Shown: piece by piece, positions 34,481 through 45,845 of the stretch
Position numbering within the stretch: the stretch's first letter is position 1
Layout of the letters: the number at the start of each line of letters is the position of its first letter
NCBI GenBank assembly: GCA_964006375.1
Contig: OZ023266.1
Span: forward strand, 66,865,403 to 66,929,402
DNA length: 64,000 bases
Reading direction: 5' to 3'
From: Tillus elongatus
Lineage: Eukaryota > Arthropoda > Insecta > Coleoptera > Cleridae
Notes under the pieces: generated by a model
Seen by the model: the letters and a program-made list of their open reading frames with translations, nothing else
Database searches by the model: none
What the model was told of the DNA's origin: nothing
Position numbers and translations under genes: made by a program

Positions 34481-34949
34481 AATCCTCGACAACACTTCAA
34501 ATTCTGTAATCTAATATCTACAATGTTCGACAAAGACAGATGACGTTATCTGTACTGTTATGCTATTTAAATAAATCGTAGGTAAAAATCTAAACAATGG
34601 AAGTTATTGCAAAAGGTCGGACATTGAGAGATACGACAGGGACGCCATCTCTAGTTTACAAAAATTTTTATAGATAGAGCTGTGTAACTAACAATTTTAT
34701 AAATTGTCAGCCTTGGACCATTTATTTCCTAATACAGGGACAAAGTTTGCGTCCAAAAGCGTTAAATATTAACATGCGAATGAATACTAATAAATAAAAA
34801 AATTAATGACAGTGATTCAATTTGTTTAAAAGCAATCTAGAACGACGTTTTATTATGTATAAATATTAAGCTTCCCATTCTTCACGTTCACGGTATTTAA
34901 AATTAAAAGCCATCTCTCTCTCTCTAACTTTTGTATTTATATTTATTTC
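34481..34949. other. AT-rich with one dispersed-repeat fragment
   Basis: About 34685-34750 matches the repeat at 20120-20188. A short (TC)n lies at 34913-34924. Confidence 0.4.
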
Positions 34950-36260
34950 ATTTTCAAAAAGTATGGATACAGCAATAGTAAATAGGTGTTGAAAAGAGCT
35001 TAAGTGCGTTATGGTAGAGAATTTTAATAAAAATATTTCAAATGGTGATAACCCAATTTCCCATTAAATTAGAATCTTCAGGTTTGATACATAGTAAAAC
35101 CTATATAAAAGCAGTGTGACACTAAATTTAAAAAATAAGACAATTATCTTCACAGCTAATTACAAATTTGTTTTAAAAAACCTTTTTTGTTATTTTGTTT
35201 GCAGAAACTAATTCGATTGAGTTGATTAAAACCGATCATTTAAGCGATTAATATGGAAAAATACTTACCTGCCACCTAATTTCATAGATGCATTCCGTTT
35301 GTAAATAAAAATTAAATTTTCGGTAAATTTGCAGATTAGTACATGGTGGGTGTTTAGAAAAATCTTTTCAGAAATATGCTTAGAACCCTTTCTAGATGCC
35401 GAAACCACACGAAGAATTTCTTGCAAATAGCCCACAAGAAAGTTACGGGGACCGAGAGTGAATAGGGGTGCTGGGCGGAGAAGAATATAAAAAGGAAATG
35501 TGAGCGGAAAGTGTGAAAGAAATAGCCTAGTTGGACCTCTTTAAGCTACTTTTACCCCATTTTGCAGCCATACCTCCTTAAAATCCTGTTTACCGCACGC
35601 AGAACCTCTATATTCACCGCAGGTCCCGTAACTTTATTAGGGGTTGCTCCCAAGGAATTTTTGTTGTTTACATTGTTCTTGTTAATGCATTGAGGGTGAT
35701 TGTAGGCATGCAGGAGGGGACGGAGAACCCCCGCGACGAAGCAGCGAACCAAGATTTTCAATTTATGTTTAAATTGTTGTCATTTAATTTTTAAAATTAT
35801 TTTTCCAAAAATGATTTTAGAGGTTGCCTTGTTTGTCAGTCTTACATAGTAAGCTTTAATATTTTATCATTTTCAAAAGGTATGCATACAGCAACCGTAA
35901 ATAAGTGTTGGAAAGGGCCTGGATGCAACAAGAATGTTATGGTAGAAAATTTTCGTAAAAATGTTTCAAATCCGATAACTCAATAAATTTCCCATTAAGC
36001 TGGAATCTTCAATCTTTAACCATAGTAACACCTATGTAAACGCACCGCGGGTAGTAAATTAAAGAAAAATAACATAATGAGCTTCACGGATAACTACAAT
36101 TTTGTTTTAAAAAACCCTTTTTTTGTTGTTTATTGTTTGCAAAAACTGGATGGGTTGACTAAAACAAACCACCCAAGCAATTAATAAGGAAAAATACCTG
36201 CCATATTTATAATTTGACACGTACATTCCCTGTGTAAATATTTATTTCTGAAAAACTTTT
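34950..36260 (+). repeat. Direct duplication of about 390 bp
   Basis: 34950-35345 and 35868-36260 are parallel copies (CAAAAAGTATGGATACAGCA against CAAAAGGTATGCATACAGCA, continuing through TTTTGTTTTAAAAAACC and GGAAAAATAC). Each begins with a Helentron-like right-type end. The spacer 35346-35867 is not recognised. Confidence 0.65.
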
Positions 36261-36513
36261 GTAACTTTAATGAAATTTGTAGCACAATTTTTTTAAAGAC
36301 ACTTGCAGTACTCACAGATTAAGTCTAAGACCAAATTTTAATTTTTTAGATCCATATAAAATATAATTTCTTTCAAATAATCGCTAACTGGGACTCTAGA
36401 ACCGATTTCCAAGGTCCATTAAATTTAAAGAATTAGTTTTAATAATATATCTTACTAATACTGTACAATTATTATGAAAATTCACTACTATAACGCACTT
36501 GCTGCGTCCCGAA
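35924..36513. mobile_element. Helentron-derived unit with inverted hairpin ends
   Basis: Left GGATGCAACAAGAATGTTAT and right ATAACGCACTTGCTGCGTCC are inverted copies of the hairpin terminus. The right 300 bp recur at about 56565-56880. Confidence 0.55.
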
Positions 36514-36539
36514 CCTTTTTCGATTTCTACACATTTTGT

Positions 36540-37240
36540 GGATGTTAGGTATACTGATATTTGAAAAACTATAAGGTACACTTTTTTTTAATTTAACAAA
36601 TATTCTGGATTAATTCTTATAAGTAATAGGTGCTAAAATTGTTGTCCATGCACAACGTCAGTGTTCGAGGCGCGAATAGACACTTTCAATTGTGCGTTGA
36701 ATGACATCGAGCAAAATTAATCTTATCTCAGCTCTTTTACTTGCTTTCAAATCGACTATTGTATATTAGGTTGGTTCATGTACACCTTACTTTTCAAGTG
36801 GCCGCACAAAAAAAATCCATCGGCGACAAATCAGTCGATCTCGGTGGCCATTCAATAGGTCCTCTGCGGCCTATCCATATATTATGAAAAACTTCGTTTT
36901 GACCAGTTGTTCAAATTCGATGCCACAGGCGCGTGAAAACGTTATGAGATTGAGGAACACGGTCAGGATATATATCTGCATACATTCGTTCGGCTTGTAT
37001 GTAATTTTGAAGACATTCGCCTAACACCATTAGCATATCGAAACCTTCCTCGTTGGAGAACATCTTTGTCTTGTCAAAAATGACACTTAAATCATTTAAC
37101 GAAGCAGTGACTAGACGGTTGATAATGTTTGACAGCAATGTCTATCGCTGACATTTCCATGTTTACATCTGGTATTTGTTCGGTAGATACTTCTTTTCGT
37201 TCTTTGAAAAGCAGGAATGTGTGAATCAAGATGGCAGACA
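36540..37240 (-). mobile_element. DUF4817 transposon, internally deleted
   Basis: An N-terminal HTH-type domain (37138-36911) is joined after a short gap to the C-terminal transposase tail (about 36890-36560). Most of the catalytic domain is missing. Terminal repeats were not located. Confidence 0.6.
36560..37138 (-). pseudogene. DUF4817-DDE transposase, middle deleted
   Basis: Residues 20-75 read VIFDKTKMFSNEEGFDMLMV, LGECLQNYIQAERMYADIYP and VPQSHNVFTRLWHRI. This is the NEE-DM---GEC-N---A---Y---YP-R--P----F-RL pattern of DUF4817, an HTH-like region at the N-terminus of insect DDE transposases. After a stop the strand reads NIWIGRRGPIEWPPRSTDLS then PMDFF, the motif preceding the third catalytic residue. 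The deletion removes at least the first two catalytic aspartates. Confidence 0.7.
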
Positions 37241-37276
37241 CTTTGAACATTTATGAACGCTTACGTTTTCTGCCAT

Positions 37277-37305
37277 CCCCCCCCCCCCACACACACACAC
37301 ACACA
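37277..37305. repeat. Poly-C and (CA)n simple repeat
   Basis: C12 followed by (AC)8. Confidence 0.9.
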
Positions 37306-37522
37306 ACAGTCGCGTCCTTGTCGTTGGGTCTGGTTATGTTAAGAGTAGTTAAAATTTATTTTCAAGGTTACTGGTGACATCTATCGGGAAAGTGATTCGG
37401 GTAAAAGCCTCTTATTTTTTTTACATGTAACCTAAACCTGTTTTTTTTTCCTCAGGGCTCGTCCGCGGCCTTGCCGCCCCGATAGCACCGCAACCCTTGG
37501 TTGATTGTGCATACCCTTAGTC

Positions 37523-40500
37523 TTACTCCACCCATTCCAAGATCACTGTGCCTTGAACTAGTCTGCACAGCGATTGGTAGGGTGAAGTTTTATATTGCTC
37601 TGTCTCCGGTCTAGAGTGACCGTAGATCAGTTGTCTTTTCCGGTCCAGAGCTATACACTCACACAAGATGTGCTGGGCTGATTCCTCCCCCTCGCCGCAG
37701 AGTCTGCATGCGAGGTCCCCTTCGAACCGCCCCATTTTATGCAGGTGTTTCTTGACGGCCATGTGTCCCGTCAAGAGACCTGTTGTGTTTCTGAGCTGTC
37801 CTCTGCTAATGTTTAGCAGCTCCACAGCTCTCTTTGAACTGGGTCCGTCAATTATTGACTTCCCATGTCTGAGCCCTGGACAGTCCGCCCAGTACACCTT
37901 GTGTTGGTTTCTGACCCAGGACTTAATGGCTCCCCTGGCAGTGCTCTTTGACACGCCCAGAGCCGGTTCTGGTCCCATAAATGGTTCTGCTGACCCTCTC
38001 TTCGCGAGACTGTCAGCTTCTTCATTGCCTTTAACCCCCGAGTGACCCGGCACCCAGATGAGGGTCACCTCATTCTGCCCAGCCAGGTCGCTCGTCTCGT
38101 CTCGGCACTCACTCACCAGCCAGGAATTTACCCGTGGGCTACTTAGTGCCTTAAGGGCTGCCTGGCTGTCTGTGGCTATGATGATCCGCTTGTTGGTGTA
38201 GCCCCTCCTCTTTTTCTCCCACACACAGTGCAGGATGGCGTACATCTCGGCCTGAAACACCGTTGCATGAGCTCCGAGGGAAATACTATGACTTACCCTC
38301 GGTCCTTCCGAGTAAACACCTGCCCCTGTCCCACGCTCCCCGCCAGATCCGTCCGTGAACCAGACGAGCGCGTCCCGTGGCATGCCCGGCGTCTCCTCCC
38401 GCCATGCCTCGCGATCAGGGATTTCCACTGTAAAGTTGTTTTCCCTGCACATTCGCGGGCTCGCGAAGTCTGACCTCATTTCAAGCATGGGCTCCTTCAC
38501 GATCTCCTGAATTTTGCAGTGGCCCCTGAAGCCTGGGTTCATCTTCAGTCTACCATTGCAGGCTAGTCTGTATAGTCCTAGCCTGGCCTCTCCCATAATA
38601 ACTAAGTGTAGGGGGGGTAGATCCAGCAACACCTCCATGGCGGCTGTTGGGGTTGAAGACATGGCCCCTGTGATGCCTAGGCAAGCCATCCTTTGGATCT
38701 TGCCTAGTTTTTGTTTGGCACTGGATTGTGTCACCTTAGGCCACCAGACCAGTGCCGCATATGTTAACGATGGTCTGACCACCCTTGTGTACAACCAGTG
38801 GGCCATACTAGGTCTTAGTCCCCACGTTTTTCCATATAGCCGCCTAGTGACGGCTAAGGTCATGACTGCCTTACGCAGTATTTTTCCAATGTGACCATTC
38901 CAGGTTAGCTTAGAGTCCAATACGACCCCAAGATATTTTACCTCCCTGGCGATTGGAACGCTCCTACCGTATAGAGTGAGAGTTCTGTGGCTTTCACACT
39001 TCCTCCTCCTCGTAAACGGCACGACGGTTGCTTTCTCGGGGCTCACCCCGAGCCCTTGATCAACCGTCCACCCTTCCACCACTTTCAGTGCAGTCTGCAT
39101 ACGCTCCCACACTGCCTGTGTGACCTTTCCTCGGACTATGATGACAATGTCGTCCGCATAGCCCTGTACCTCATACCCCCCTCCCGAGAGCCTCCCCAGC
39201 AGGCCGTCCACGACTAGACACCAGAGCAAGGGAGACAGAACGCTCCCCTGCGGACACCCCGCCGCGACCCCCGCCAGCAGAGTCCCTCCCGCGAGTGAGG
39301 TGAACACCGCCCTGTCCCTGAGCATGGAACCGATCCACCTGCAGCAGGTCTCCTCTATTCCACGCTCCCGGGCAGCTGCCAGAACCGATCCGAAAGAGGT
39401 GTTGCTAAAGGTCCCCTCTATGTCTAGGAAGGCCCCCAGCGCCACCTCCTGGTTCTCCAGCGTATTCTCCAGTTTCAGCACCAGTTGGTGCAGTGCTGTT
39501 TCTGTTGATAATCCTGCTCTGTATGCATATTGTCCGCAGTGTAGAGGATATGCTTCCAGTACACCGCCCCTAATGTGCCGGTCGAGCAGTTTTTCCACTG
39601 TTTTCAGCAGGAAGGACATGAGACTTATTGGCCTCAGGGACTTTGCCGGGTCTGTTGGACGCCCAGGTTTAGGAATAAATACAACCCTGGCCAGTCTCCA
39701 TGCCCTCGGAATGTACCCCAGAGCCAGGCTGGCCCTCATAATGAGGGTAAGCACCGGCGCCAGTATATCTATCCCCTGTTGGAGCATGATGGGCATTATT
39801 CCATCAAATCCCGGCGATTTGTGGCTTAAAGCTGTTAATGGCCCATCTGATTTTGCTCCAGGTAACCACCTCTTTAGCGACTGTCCAGTCTACTCTAGAT
39901 GCCCGCCTATAAGGCGCCTCTATTTCTGAGTGTTCCCAGTCCGGAGGTGATTGGTTTATTATGTTACAGCCGGGGAAGTGCGTCTGGAGTAAAATTTCCA
40001 TAGTTTCCTCCCCCGAGCTTGTAAAGCCTCCCGTGGGTGTTCTAAGGGAGCCTATGTTAGTCTGAGGGCCCTTAGACAGGATATTGTGTAGTCGAGCACT
40101 CTCGGACGTGTTTTCCACTTCTTCGCAGTGCCTCATCCACGACTCCTTCTTGGCGTCCCTCAGTCTTTTGTTATAGGTCGATAGGGCCTGTCTATATTCA
40201 TCCCATGCTCCCGACCTTTTGGCCGCGTTAAACAGCTTACGAACCTGCGTCCTCCTTTGCCTGAGGTCCTCGTTCCACCACGGGACGTTCCTGGTGGACA
40301 CCCTCATTTTCAGGGGGCAGTTGGCGTTATAGGCCGAGGTAATTGCGTCTCGCAATTGGACTGCTGCAATCTCGAGGACTATTGAATTTTTTATGGTACT
40401 CTTAACCCCCCGCAGTTCCACAGCCAGGTCTGCCCTGTAGGCCTCCCAGTCCGCCTTGCGGGGGTCCCGGTACCATACCGTTTCTCTTTCGACTTTGGCG

Positions 40501-41165
40501 ATTTCAAACCGGATGTATCTGTGGTCTGAGCTACTCACTTCCCCAGACACAGCCCAGCTTTTAACAAAGTCACCCAGAAACTGGGTGGAAACTGTTAGAT
40601 CTAAAACTTCCTCACGCCGTGTTGTGACGAAGGTCGGTTTATTACCTCTATTCAATATGTCTAAATTAAATTTCATAAAGAATTGTAAAAGTGCCTCACC
40701 CCTAGAGTTTGTGTCCGAGCTACCCCACAACTCATGGTGCGCATTCGCATCCATGCCGATGATGGTCTGCCATCCACCTGCTCTGCTACCCACCATCAGC
40801 TGCTCCAATTCGTTGGGTGGAGGAGGGTCCGTGCTGTCCCCTGGCAGATAGGCTGACGCGACAGTAATGTCCCTCAGCCCATCCGCTCCTTCACATCGGA
40901 TTTTGATCGTTGCCAGGTCCCTGGAACAGAAATTCATTAGAGGGAGAAACTCTATCCCTTCCCTGACAAAAATGCAGGCCCTCGGGTTCTCGCTGGATTT
41001 GCTGTAGATGAGCTTTCCAGTAGCTCCGCCGAGTCCCCTGATCTCTCCTTTATAGGAGTACGGTTCCTGGATGAGGGCCACATCCGTGTTCCTCAGAGCC
41101 ATTAGTAGTCCGGCCGTGGCTGCCCTACTGTGTTGGAGGTTGACCTGAAGGAACCTAAGTCCCAT
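37523..41165 (-). pseudogene. LOA ORF2: APE endonuclease-RT-RNase H, one frameshift
   Basis: About 1210 residues in two frames. Segment 1 (41165-39804): AP-type endonuclease with QVNLQHSRAA, LIQEPYSYKG, IGMDANAHHELWGSSDTNSR and SSSDHRYIRFE (Glu, Asp-Asn, Asp-His signatures). Segment 2 (39796-37523): RT with LRPISLMSFLLKTVEKLLDR, QYAYRAGLSTETALHQLV, motif A LDIEGTFSNTSF (family norm GAFDNTSF), motif B GCPQGSVLSPLLW and motif C GYADDIVII. RNase H follows (WFTDGSGG, FQAEMYAIL, IATDSQAALKAL, GHSGVKGNEEADSLAKR: all four acidic residues), then a C-x2-C...H-x4-C knuckle. The frames break near 39818-39824 (net +1/-2). With RNase H present, LOA is the best clade guess. Confidence 0.9.
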
Positions 41166-42312
41166 TAACCCTTAGTTGCTTCCCCAGTGGGCGGAAGCTA
41201 ACCCTTCCCATGCCCCAGAATGCCTTGAAGGAGGTTCCTTCAAGGGCTCTGTAAGATGTCGGGTCGATCGAGAAGGCGAGCGTCTGTCCTTTCTCCTCTG
41301 CCTTCCTGCTTAGAACCGACCAGTGTTGCGTCCCCAGTTCAGGGTTCTAAATCTTAAGTCTGCTGATCACCGTCTCCTGCGGGACGGTGTCAGGGATCCG
41401 TACGAGGACCTTGCGTCTCTTTGGGAGTTCCTTGGGCTCGACGGCTGTCAAGTCCGCCCCCTCCCAAATCTGACCGAGGCCACCGATCGTTTTCCGCAGC
41501 CAGTCCCGCGACTGCGGGCCGGCACAGGTTGTCCAGAGGATGCCCCCCGTCAGGCGCGTCCGGTGGAACTGAGGCGGGCTCTCCCCTTCCTGAAGAGAGT
41601 CCACTGCAGCTACCACCGCAGCCTGGATTAGGTCCGCCTTCCCCTGGTCTAGCGTGACCTCAGGATGGCGTCTGTCAATCACCGCCATCCCGAGGCCCTC
41701 CGCAGCCTCCCTGTAAGAGCCAGTCTGCGCCGGTGTTCCGGCCTTGGTTCCTTTGGGAGGTCTGTCTGTAGTAGGCGTGCTAGAGCCAGAGCGCAGCGTC
41801 TTCCGACTCGCACTCTCCTCTTGCGCCTTTACAGGCACCCTGGCCCTTTTGGAACGTCTGTCTGTAGTGGGCGTGCTAGAGTTCGAGCGCGTCCTCTTCT
41901 GACCCGCACTCCCCTCTTGCACCTTTACAGGTTTCTCGACCGTCCAGGTCCCGGCCGCCATTTTTTGCGCCCTCCGGAGCTTCTTTCTTTGCGCCCCGGA
42001 AAGACGCTTGGACTGCCGGGGCAGTCCCTCTACTCTAACAGTAGAGTCCTCACTGGTGGAGGGGCCCCCGGAGTCCGCGGAGCTCGCCGCCCTCCGGTGG
42101 GACCCAGCCTCCAGCTTGGGTGTCGGGGACAGGTCTCTGGCCGAAGCTACTCCCTGATCCCCCGTATCTACGCCGGTTGTGGGACCTCCAGAGTCCGCTG
42201 CCGCCCCCTGGCTCGTCTCCGTTTCCGGGATAGACTCAAGGCACAAGTCTGTAGCCGGAGCCACTCCTCGAGCCTCATTGGTTTTGGTTTTGTATGTGTT
42301 TATTATCTTCAT
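41155..42312 (-). pseudogene. LOA ORF1 protein (DUF4780-like), one stop
   Basis: Predicted RNA-binding ORF1 of 385 codons with a TAG at 41349-41347. The N-terminal half is low-complexity (Ser/Thr/Gly/Pro/Ala) with a basic KRLSGAQRKKLRRAQK stretch, then two tandem 30-residue modules each ending SSTPTTDR. The C-terminal half (GGILWTTCAGPQSRDWLRKT, IWEGADLTAVEPKELPKRRK) resembles DUF4780, found with insect R1/LOA-type elements. Beyond the stop the frame stays open (WSVLSRKAEEKGQTLAFSID ... FKAFWGMGRVSF) to a TAG at 41157-41155. Its last 11 nt overlap the ORF2 start, suggesting coupled translation of ORF2. Confidence 0.75.
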
Positions 42313-42680
42313 GTTGTTCCCACGAGAATGGGGGAAATACTGTCCACACCATCAGAACCCTGTGTGGTGCAAGGCGGGTTACTCTGGAGGGTTGCCTGGT
42401 ACTCCAGAGGTTCCGTTCACGACACCATCGCCCTGGTGCCATCCATCCATAGGCACGGGTCACGTGACACCGTAGATTGGGGGAGTTTAGTTCGACCTCC
42501 TTGTCTAGATCCGTCATGTTTAGTTATTAGCAGGGTCACCTCGTGCAGGATGCGGATTTTTACCGCGCATGACGGTCTTGGGGAAAGCTTCATCGGGAGT
42601 TTATGTTGTTATTTCCACTTCCTCAGCTTGCCCCCTGGAGTCCTTTGGCCCGCGACTCCTTAACCCCAACCTAAACCTGT

Positions 42681-42905
42681 ACTAAAAAGTACAATATTCA
42701 ATTTAAAAATCCAATATTTCGGGCAGAACGATCTAATTCTGGTTTGTACCGGAAGTTGACCCTATATACACACTCTATATTTCTCTACGAAAATTCGCTA
42801 AAACAAATTTTATTTAGGTTCTGTCGATACCAAATAGCGTAGCGCGCAACGTCGAAAATGTGAATTTTACGGTACAGGGACAACATTAAAAAACTCCAAA
42901 AAGTC
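42681..42905. other. Flank with a small Helentron-like scrap
   Basis: TTGACCCTATATAC...TTTCTCTACGAAAATTCGCT (about 42755-42805) matches the family's left end on the minus strand. Confidence 0.45.
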
Positions 42906-43227
42906 TCGACGCAGCAAGTGCATTATGGTAGTTAATTTTCATAGAAATGATCTGGCACCAAACTTTTTTTTTATTCAATCTAAATTTTGGTAGGTATATA
43001 GTTTTACTTTTTATTTCATAAATCTACGTATCAAATTTGTTAGCCATAGCTCTTTTTTGAGACATTTTTTTTTAGAAAGAAAACCCACACATTTTTCAGA
43101 AAACCTGGTTCGATCTTCCTGGTTAACGAACTTATCCAAGGCACTTACAAAAGGAATGTACCTGCAAAGTTTTATCAAAATCGGTCAATTATTTTTTGAG
43201 TTAACGGTATGATACATACATACCTAC

Positions 43228-43311
<84 letters not shown>

Positions 43312-43420
43312 TGAAACTGACACAGGATGTGTTCTAGGGGTCCCAATTCGCACTCATTTGAAGATTTTTTTCAAAAGTCGTGATCTCCCCATTAGCGAAT
43401 TTTTCAAAAAAAATATAAAA
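42906..43420 (-). mobile_element. Helentron-like element, near-complete copy
   Basis: TCGACGCAGCAAGTGCATTA begins at 42906. The interior shares ATAGAAATGATCTGGCACCA with the copy at 2.2 kb. (CATA)n/(TA)n lies at 43215-43309. The left-type end at 43420 has lost the outer hairpin arm. Confidence 0.65.
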
Positions 43421-43951
43421 AAATCAAGCTACATAACCACTGCACAGCAAGCCCCTATTTTATGACGGGACTATATCGACGTAGGTAGTACTAAAAGAAT
43501 CAATGTATGTAAAAGAAGACACATTCGTTTTGAATAAAACATCATCACTGTTGGGCAGTGTACCTTTATTAGCACATGTTTGTCTATGGTTCCTTTAATT
43601 ACTATGAAATACCTGTGCATAGCGATATCCGTTGCACCTAACTGTAACACACTTGTGCAACAATTAACAATTAAATTGTTCATTCTTGGTTTACTGTTCT
43701 TGTAAGAGCACGTCGCCGGCTCTTATACTCGTATGTTAACTATTCTTCAATGTAAACGAAATCATCCGGTTTTATGGTCTTTATTTCTCCATATTTGGAC
43801 ACTCTTTAATTAATTTTATTAGCCTTTTTTATTAGCCAGTAATACACAAAAAAGTCTTACTGGATTAAAAGCAGCAAAAATGCTATGTTTTACAACGATA
43901 TATTAACGAATTTCCAACATATCTGTCTGAATCGGTTTAAGTATTTAAATA
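43421..43951. other. Stretch with nothing recognised
   Basis: No supported feature. Confidence 0.35.
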
Positions 43952-45036
43952 CCAGGGTCTATCAATAAGTACGCGTGTTTGAAGAGAGGTGGCGTTGCTG
44001 AGAAAAGGTGGCGTAACCGTCGTGTACTGGTCATCTGTCAAACGACACCATACTAAATTTCAGACTGATTCATTGGTTATTTTTTATTTGGCAGGCAGTT
44101 TTATCACACGTTTTTCGTGTTTCTCTATAAAATGGAAAAAGGCCATAATATCGATCAGCAATTCGCTTTATATTTTTGGATGGAAAAACACGCGAAGAAA
44201 TAAAACTAAGATTGGATGTTGTCTATAGGGACCCTTCACCATCTATGACAACCGTGAGATATTGGTTTGAAGAATTTAAACGTGGTCGTGCATCTGTTTT
44301 TGATATGGGGAGGCCAGGTAACCCGGCAGACGTGGTTACCAAGAAAATCGTTTAAACGGTCCACAAGATTCTCGGTGATTGCCGAACTAAAACGCGTGAG
44401 GTAGCAGTGCCGAAGGCGTGTCGTACGGAACGGCAAGGCGACAGTCAAAACAATGGATGTTTTCCGGGTGAATCTGTTCTCCAGAAGGCAAAGACGGTCC
44501 TATCGGCAGGAAAGCTCAGGTCCACAATTCTTTGGGACTTGAAGGGAATAATCCTTATGGACTTTTTGTAGAAAGGAAGAACGATGACGGAGAAGTACTA
44601 TAGTCAATTATTGGACCAATTCTATAAGAAATATAAGGAGACACGGCCCCATTTGGCTAAGAAAAAAGTACTGTTTTACCACGATAACGCCCCAGCACAT
44701 TCATTCGGAATTGTCGCGACCAAATTGTATGAACTGTGATACGAATTGCTGCCGCACACACCGTACGCTTCCCACCTGGCTCGCTGCGACTTCTTTTTGT
44801 TCCCCAACATGAAAAACATAGCTCGGGGGAAATTCTGCTCAAACGAGGGGGTTACCCCCGACACAGAAACGTATTTTGAAGAGTTTGACAAATATTTTTT
44901 GGAGGGGTAAAAGAAATGTCAGAAACGTTGTGAAAACTGTATTAACCTAAAATGGGATTACGTTGTAAAATTGGAGAAAAAATTGTGAAAAACTTCGTGT
45001 TAATTCTTAGCACGGGTATTTATTGATCGACTCTCG
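43952..45036 (+). mobile_element. mariner element, complete length but dead
   Basis: Terminal inverted repeats of about 28 bp: left CCAGGGTCTATCAATAAGTA, right (minus) CGAGAGTCGATCAATAAATA. Flanked by TA at 43950-43951 and 45037-45038. At 1085 bp it is slightly shorter than a typical mariner (about 1.3 kb). The arms differ at about five positions, indicating age. Confidence 0.85.
44132..44910 (+). pseudogene. mariner transposase (DD34D), disrupted
   Basis: Starts MEKGHNIDQQFALYFW. After a frame slip the HTH region reads RYWFEEFKRGRASVFDMGRP. The catalytic part has KKVLFYHDNAPAH (second Asp) and HLARCDFFLFPNMK (third Asp), with 34 positions between them including one stop, the DD34D signature of mariner. 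Several frameshifts and stops, an N-terminal frame change near 44190, and loss of the SPDLAP motif (ASHLARCD). Confidence 0.85.
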
Positions 45037-45359
45037 TATAATCGTCTTGGTATACATCAAAAAATATTCTCTCTGAGGTACAATTCCTATTTATCACGTA
45101 CTTCATTAATTTTACGTCACGAATAAGCTTCTTCTAGTCGCTTAACTCCCTCTTTTTTCACTAAAAGGATCACCTTTTTCTTCGTCGTAATCCTTAAAAG
45201 AACTTTAAAACGACACATATAAAGCCATTTTAGCGTACATTGCTTATAGAGATGTTTGCACTCACCGTACCAAGTTTAGCGTGAAGAATGACAGAATGGG
45301 GCACATTTGTCAGAAAATGCAGTCTACTCTACACACATACACAGTGGCAGGCGTATACG
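45037..45359. other. Spacer between mariner and pogo, nothing recognised
   Basis: No supported feature. Confidence 0.35.
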
Positions 45360-45543
45360 TAGGGGAAGTACGGCTGTGATGGCCCCCTTTTTTTTGATCA
45401 CTTGTAACTTGCGTTAAATTTGTGATAATTAAGGTATATTTGCAGTTATATGTGTAATAAAGTGTTTACTAACTAATAATAAATAAATTATTTCTAAACA
45501 TTTATGTAAACCGGGGAGAATTAAATTTATGTGAGTTGTGTGG

Positions 45544-45583
45544 TGTGCCATCATATCTGCACATGTTCAGATATGATGGCACA
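45544..45583. repeat. Perfect 16-bp hairpin at the 3' side of pogo
   Basis: TGTGCCATCATATCTG (45544-45559), 8-nt loop, exact inverse (45568-45583). It is a variant of the subterminal motif, about 180 bp inside the left TIR. Confidence 0.85.
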
Positions 45584-45845
45584 CTAACAGCTTTCAATTA
45601 ATTTAAATGATATGTTATTTGAAATTCATAATAAAACATTTTGTTAAAGTAAACCTGTTATATAATGTCATTTAAGGAAAAAATTCAGGAAATCATAAAA
45701 GTTATTGAAGATATAAAATCTGTTTTTGCACTAATATATTAAGAATACAATAAATAAACTGTCATTATGATATACTCGTCGAAAAAAATTAAATAATTTT
45801 CATATAAAACAATGTAATTTAAAATCATTGAAAACGGTAGGGAAT

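Larger units (their letters stand above)
37442..42667 (-). mobile_element. Full-length LOA/R1-group non-LTR retrotransposon
   Basis: A 5.2-kb element on the minus strand: 5' UTR (42667-42313), ORF1 (42312-41155), ORF2 (41165-37523), 3' UTR with a GCGGC-AAG-GCCGC stem-loop and a short A tail at 37442. Flanked by the perfect 13-bp duplication AACCTAAACCTGT (37429-37441 and 42668-42680). It is GC-richer than the surrounding DNA. One nonsense codon in ORF1 and one frameshift in ORF2 silence it; otherwise it is complete, implying recent arrival. Confidence 0.93.

Noticed and set aside
41665..42663. 332-codon plus-strand frame opposite LOA ORF1
   Set aside because: Antisense shadow of a GC-rich low-complexity ORF1; no domain. 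The frames at 38-40 kb and 45.9-46.3 kb opposite ORF2 and the pogo transposase are the same kind of artefact.
37428..42680. Telomere-targeted insertion, because the duplication contains CCTAA
   Set aside because: AACCTAAACCTGT is not an array of the insect TTAGG repeat, and the other two LOA copies have unrelated target sequences.
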